Origin: Phycisphaera sp.
GTDB lineage: Bacteria > Planctomycetota > Phycisphaerae > Phycisphaerales > UBA1924
Assembly: GCA_025916675.1 (NCBI GenBank)
Contig: CP098402.1
Span: forward strand, 1,793,205-1,857,204
Length of the DNA stretch: 64,000 nucleotides
Reading direction: 5' to 3'
A model generated the notes under the pieces. That model saw only the letters and a list, made by a program, of their open reading frames with translations. It did not search any database and was not told the origin of the DNA. The translations under genes and the position numbers were made by a program. This document shows, in pieces, positions 60,215 to 64,000 of this stretch. Positions within the stretch are counted from its first letter, which is position 1. The number at the start of each line of letters is the position of its first letter.

Positions 60215-60772
60215 ATGCTTATGCTGCTTTTCGTCTTCTATGCCGTCCTCGTCTGGTATGGTGCCATCCGCTGGCGCCACAACTGGCGTGCGTTCGCGTG
60301 GGTCGGGGGCGGGCTCGTCGGCGTGCTGGTGGTCATCCAGTTCCACACGCTGCTCGACGCCTGGACCCGCCAGGACATCTACCTGCCCGTGCTCCAGACC
60401 CTGCTGTGGAGCTACCTGCTGCTCGTCGGCTCGGTGGGCTTCTTCGTCGCGTGCATCCCGCAAGCCCGGGGGCCGTGGTGCTGCGAGAAGTGCGGCTACG
60501 ACCTCACGGGCGTGCCGGGCTTTGCCGACGTCTGCCCCGAGTGCGGTGTTCCCATGACCGCGGAAGTCGCCTACGCCGCCGAGCGTCGCGCTCGTTCACT
60601 GGTGTCCGCACCCATCCCCGCCGGCCCCGCTCGCGCCCCACGCGATATGGCCGACGTGCTGGGCCACACGAGTTTGTCGAAGGATCTCTCAGCGTCGGAG
60701 CACACGCCAGCCGCCGCCGATCAACAGGATCACGACCGGCACGCCCAGCACCAGGCCCCACCGCAAGGCTGA
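60215..60772 (+). CDS. Small membrane protein with zinc ribbon (CxxCGYDL...CPECG)
   Basis: The 185-residue protein has three hydrophobic helices (about 1-18, 26-45, 58-80). They are followed by WCCEKCGYDLTGVPG and DVCPECGVP, the same zinc-ribbon type as in the protein at 49.9-50.6 kb. A polar His/Gln-rich tail ends it. ATG 60215 is used; ATG 60221 is also possible. The last 84 bases overlap the 3' end of the converging gldG-like gene, an unusually long overlap, so the true stop region deserves attention. Confidence 0.72.
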   Translation: MLMLLFVFYAVLVWYGAIRWRHNWRAFAWVGGGLVGVLVVIQFHTLLDAWTRQDIYLPVLQTLLWSYLLLVGSVGFFVACIPQARGPWCCEKCGYDLTGVPGFADVCPECGVPMTAEVAYAAERRARSLVSAPIPAGPARAPRDMADVLGHTSLSKDLSASEHTPAAADQQDHDRHAQHQAPPQG

Positions 60773-62800
60773 CAACATACCGCTATCGATCTGCCCGATC
60801 ATCGCCACGCTCGACGAGCTGACCGTGGGCGCGATGAACTCGTCACGCCCCGAGAGCCACAGCACCGACGCGTCGAGCAGCGCCAGATTCCCGGGATAGC
60901 TGCCCACCATGCGCCCGTCGAGACTCTGGCCCGAGCTCACGATCTCGTCGGCCAGCCAGTCGTTGCTGCCCACCACCACCACGCGGCCCGCACCACCGCC
61001 AACCTCGCGCTGGGCGGCCCAGGCGATCGTCCAGGGCCCATCAGCGTCGTCACCCTCGGCATCGCGTACGGGCGGATTCGACACCAGCGGCCGCTCGGCA
61101 CGGGGCACGCGACGATACCCCGACCAACGCGTCTCGCCCCAAGCCTGCTCATCGTCCACCACCAGCAAGGGCCACGCTTGGGCATCGCCCGCGTGCTCGA
61201 TCGGCACCGCCCACGGCGCGTACATCAGCAAGCCGGTCAACGCGCCTTGCAACGCGTGCTCGCCCCCCGACCCACGCACGAGCATGTCATGCTCGACCAC
61301 CTCGCTCTGTGTCGGCTTGCTCACGAGTGACAAGCCCGATTTGGTCTCGAGCCCGAATACCGCCAGCGGCGCGGCCGTGGCATCAACACCACCGCCGACG
61401 ACCACCTCGCTCGGCGTCAAATTTACCATCAGCGGCTGGCCCGCGTCGACCAACCGCTGGACCAACTCACCCAGCTTCGCCACGCGCTCGTCGGGCCTGG
61501 GGGCCAGCGGGTCGGGCGAGCGCACGCTCGTGTTCGTATTCAGCACCAGGTGGATCACCGGCCTCGCCCCCGCCGGGTCGAGCCGGACCAGCCCGGGCGG
61601 GTCGGGTTCGAGCATCAAGGGCCACTCGATCACGTCGATACCTTGCTGCCGAAGGTGCCCAATGGCCACGCCCAGCGCACCCGGCCGCTCGATGAACCGG
61701 GCATCCTCGGCGTGGGCCACGATCACGATCGGCCGGCGTGGGTCGATCGCCGTCAGCATCGCCGTGGCGACCAGCCCCTCGACCCGCCCACGCAGCGAGG
61801 GCGCCGTCGCCGCTTCGGGCCGCAGCACGCCGGGCGGGGGCAACAGGGTTTGCGCGTCGATGGCCACCGCGTTGTCGGGCCCCACGAGCACCGCGGCGGC
61901 CGCATCCCCCACCGCCCGCAACACACGCACGACATCGAGGGTTTCCATTCGCTCGGCGGTATCCGCCGCGGATGCGCACAGGTCGCGCGCCGGGCCTGCG
62001 GCTTGGGCGAGTTCCATGATCGCTCGGCGGAGCGGCTCGGGATAGCTCGGATTCCGTGCGATCGCCTGCGCCTCGTCGGCGAGGATCGATAGCTCCCCCG
62101 CCGCGCCCCTCGCGGGCGCGGCAATCGCAGACCGAGCCCGATCGAGCGCAGGCACATTCACGCCCGGCATGATGGCCGATTGGAGCTGGCTCTGCACTTC
62201 GCCAGCCGCGCTACGCAGATCCTGGGCCAATCCCGGGGCGGTCTGTGCCCGCCGTTGCATGATCGCTCGGATCTGCTGCTGGCCATCACCAGCGGCCGCT
62301 GCCGTGGCGGTGAGGTTCGGCACCACCGCGTCGTCGATCACCTCGGCCGCGCGCGCCAGCTCGGCCGCCGCACGGAGCAAGGCCTGTGCTTGGGCCTGCA
62401 TCTCCCCCGCCTCGCGCGCCGCCAGCCGCTGGCCGAGGGCTTCCAGACCGCCGCGGGCAGATTCACCCTCCAAAGCCGTCACCGTCATCGCGCCGGCGGC
62501 TTCCAATTCGCTCCCGACATCGAGCAACGCCTGCCACGCCCGCGGATCAACGCGAGTGACATCCGCCGCCACGACCAATTCGAAGCCCGCCCCCGGCTCG
62601 ACCGCCTCGATCAACCGCCGCGTCTGGGGCGCGAGCCGGTGCTCGCCGGTGGCCGTCACGTCGAACCGCACGCTGTGCCGGTCGGCCAATGCGATCAGGA
62701 ACACCGCCGATACGGCGTTGGCCACCAGGAACGTGCCGGCCAGCCACGCGACCGACACGCGGCGCAGCCACGGGCCCTTCTGGGAAGGCTTGCGCTTCAC
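60689..62800 (-). CDS. gldG: GldG-like ABC-transport auxiliary protein
   Basis: The 703-residue protein has an N-terminal helix (WLAGTFLVANAVSAVFLIAL), a long Ala-rich helical insert (about 120-330) and an ABC_transp_aux-type alpha/beta domain. This domain runs from RPIVIVAHAEDARFI through GRVVVVGSNDWLADEIV. A C-terminal helix ends it. GldG partners GldF in Bacteroidetes gliding/secretion ABC systems, and homologues are frequent in planctomycetes. The start is GTG 62800, overlapping the permease stop by 4 bases (GTGA), with GGAGG 6 bases upstream; the open frame further upstream is ignored. Confidence 0.85.
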   Translation of the reverse strand: MKRKPSQKGPWLRRVSVAWLAGTFLVANAVSAVFLIALADRHSVRFDVTATGEHRLAPQTRRLIEAVEPGAGFELVVAADVTRVDPRAWQALLDVGSELEAAGAMTVTALEGESARGGLEALGQRLAAREAGEMQAQAQALLRAAAELARAAEVIDDAVVPNLTATAAAAGDGQQQIRAIMQRRAQTAPGLAQDLRSAAGEVQSQLQSAIMPGVNVPALDRARSAIAAPARGAAGELSILADEAQAIARNPSYPEPLRRAIMELAQAAGPARDLCASAADTAERMETLDVVRVLRAVGDAAAAVLVGPDNAVAIDAQTLLPPPGVLRPEAATAPSLRGRVEGLVATAMLTAIDPRRPIVIVAHAEDARFIERPGALGVAIGHLRQQGIDVIEWPLMLEPDPPGLVRLDPAGARPVIHLVLNTNTSVRSPDPLAPRPDERVAKLGELVQRLVDAGQPLMVNLTPSEVVVGGGVDATAAPLAVFGLETKSGLSLVSKPTQSEVVEHDMLVRGSGGEHALQGALTGLLMYAPWAVPIEHAGDAQAWPLLVVDDEQAWGETRWSGYRRVPRAERPLVSNPPVRDAEGDDADGPWTIAWAAQREVGGGAGRVVVVGSNDWLADEIVSSGQSLDGRMVGSYPGNLALLDASVLWLSGRDEFIAPTVSSSSVAMIGQIDSGMLSALRWGLVLGVPVVILLIGGGWRVLRR

Positions 62801-63528
62801 AGCCACCTCCGCACGCCCAGGCACATCGAGGCCGCCAGCACGAACCAGCCGGTGAGCACCACGAAGAAGCCCACGTCGCCCGTGTCGATCACGCCCTTGG
62901 CAAACCCCTCCAGCCGATCGGTAATCGCGAGGGCCGCCAGCACGTCGGCCACCGCCTCGGGTGCGCGCGAGCGGCCGGTGGTCGTCGCCAGCAGCCACAC
63001 GAACAGCGCGAGCATCGCGCCAAGAAAACTCAGCGTCTGGCTTGCCGTCAGGCTCGACGCCAGCAGCCCGACCGACAGGAACAGCAGCCCCAGCAGCGTG
63101 ACGCTCAGGTACCCCGCCAGCATGGGCCCGGGGTCGGGCATCGGATCGCTGAAGACCAGCAGCACCCCCACCAGCGGCAGGGTGCAGGCCAGCAGCGCCA
63201 GCAGGAAAAGCCCCGCGCCCACGAACTTGCCCAGCGCCAGCGACAACTCGCTCACCGGCGAGGTCGCCAGAAGCTCGTAGCTGCCCGTCCGCAGCTCATC
63301 GCTCACCAGCCGCATCGAGATCGCCGGTGCGATGGGCAGCATCAGCCAGGCCGCCGTGGCGAACAGCGGCCGCATCGTCGCGGGCGCCCCGGGCACCAGC
63401 ACGAACTGCACGAACATCCCGCCCCACAGCCCGGCGTACAGCGCGAGCACCAGCCAGCCCACCGGCACGCGGAAGAGCGCCACGAACTCGCGCATCGCGA
63501 TGGCCCAGGTCGTTTTTAGTACTCTCAC
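62797..63528 (-). CDS. gldF: ABC-2 type permease (GldF-like)
   Basis: The 243-residue protein has six hydrophobic helices and the pattern SDELRTGSYELLATSPVSEL after the second, characteristic of ABC-2/NosY/GldF permeases. It starts at ATG 63528, overlapping the ATPase gene's stop by 4 bases, and overlaps the gldG-like start by 4 bases. The three genes form one coupled operon. Confidence 0.9.
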   Translation of the reverse strand: MRVLKTTWAIAMREFVALFRVPVGWLVLALYAGLWGGMFVQFVLVPGAPATMRPLFATAAWLMLPIAPAISMRLVSDELRTGSYELLATSPVSELSLALGKFVGAGLFLLALLACTLPLVGVLLVFSDPMPDPGPMLAGYLSVTLLGLLFLSVGLLASSLTASQTLSFLGAMLALFVWLLATTTGRSRAPEAVADVLAALAITDRLEGFAKGVIDTGDVGFFVVLTGWFVLAASMCLGVRRWL

Positions 63529-64000
63529 GCCGCGCTCCCGGCCGGGGCCGCGTCAGGCCCGTGTTCCATGAGCTTGAGGAACAGCGTTTCCAGCGAGGCC
63601 TTCTCGCGCTCGAGCAACCGCACTTCGGCCCCCGCCGCCGCCAGCTTCGCACCGAGCACCCTTCGCAACTCAGCTTCACCGATGTCCGCCGGATCGAACC
63701 CCACGCGCCACCGCACCACACCGTCGTCCATCTCACGCGGCAGCACCGCACCGACACCCTCGACCGCCCCCACCGCGCGCGCCGCTTCGGTGGCCGATTG
63801 CTCGGTCGGGAACCTTGCCTCGCACACCAGCTCGTGCTCGCCCCGGGCCAGCAACTCGTCGAGCGGCCCCTGGGCGCACAGCCGCCCGCGCGCCAGGATC
63901 ACCACCCGGTCGCACGTCCGCTCGATCTCGGGCAGGATGTGGCTGCTCACCAGCACCGTCCGCCCCTCGGCCAATCGCCGGATGAGCGAGCGTGTCTCGG
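63525..64000 (-). CDS. ABC transporter ATP-binding protein, partial (GldA-like)
   Basis: Only the C-terminal ~157 residues are inside the window; the frame continues past base 64000. The visible part starts ETRSLIRRLAEGRTVLVSSH, which contains the region after Walker B and the switch histidine (SSHILPEIERTCDRVVIL). A C-terminal regulatory domain of ~90 residues follows. The N-terminal Walker A and signature motif lie outside. It is the ATPase of the GldF/GldG-like system. Confidence 0.9.
   Translation of the reverse strand, partial: ETRSLIRRLAEGRTVLVSSHILPEIERTCDRVVILARGRLCAQGPLDELLARGEHELVCEARFPTEQSATEAARAVGAVEGVGAVLPREMDDGVVRWRVGFDPADIGEAELRRVLGAKLAAAGAEVRLLEREKASLETLFLKLMEHGPDAAPAGSAA

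Overview
The window is a high-GC, gene-dense stretch of a Planctomycetota chromosome, most likely class Phycisphaerae. Three traits point there. Several secreted proteins end in dockerin-like EF-hands that close with Gly-Cys plus one residue. Two small membrane proteins carry a CxxCGY(D/E)L...CPECG zinc ribbon. An exosortase/EpsI pair sits inside a polysaccharide locus. This placement is inference from protein style; no rRNA is present.

Layout. 1-11.7 kb (minus strand): an envelope polysaccharide/exosortase locus with SLBB export lipoprotein, exosortase, EpsI-like partner, giant TPR protein, Wzz/BY-kinase-like protein with a degenerate ATP site, sugar-nucleotide epimerase and a truncated gene at the left edge. 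12-20.7 kb: lipA, a hypothetical gene, two membrane proteins, a GYF-domain protein, a GC-dockerin secreted protein, a membrane coiled-coil protein with a BRCT-like tail, a lipid A-type acyltransferase, gatC and gmk. 21-33 kb: secreted dockerin proteins, two members of an undescribed ~225-aa family, tRNA-Leu(UAG), a TsaC-like/YwlE-like fusion followed by rpiB, and a signal-peptidase-like protein. 33.6-40.3 kb: cytochrome c maturation system II (resB, ccsA), an amidohydrolase and an OmpA-like lipoprotein. 40.4-49.4 kb: enoyl-CoA hydratase, NHL-type dockerin protein, acyl-CoA dehydrogenase and pdhA-pdhB-pdhC. 49.9-64 kb: a zinc-ribbon membrane protein, a third member of the ~225-aa family, a thioredoxin lipoprotein, coaE, rho, an overlapping four-gene envelope run, and the gldG-gldF-gldA-like ABC operon leaving the right edge.

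The functional themes are envelope building, protein secretion and anchoring, and central carbon and redox metabolism. LipA would lipoylate the E2 encoded 35 kb away. The ResB/CcsA pair implies extracytoplasmic c-type cytochromes.

The intergenic DNA is unusually structured. Four separate arrays have unrelated units but exactly the same 21-bp period, which is two helical turns. Two ~375-bp near-perfect palindromes sit between convergent genes. A family of 20-bp GNNN-loop hairpins, an AATTGCC-type inverted repeat (one copy inside the pdh operon) and a three-way-junction-like leader before pdhA complete the picture. These, with the ~225-aa family and the GC-dockerin tails, are the least-described material in the window.
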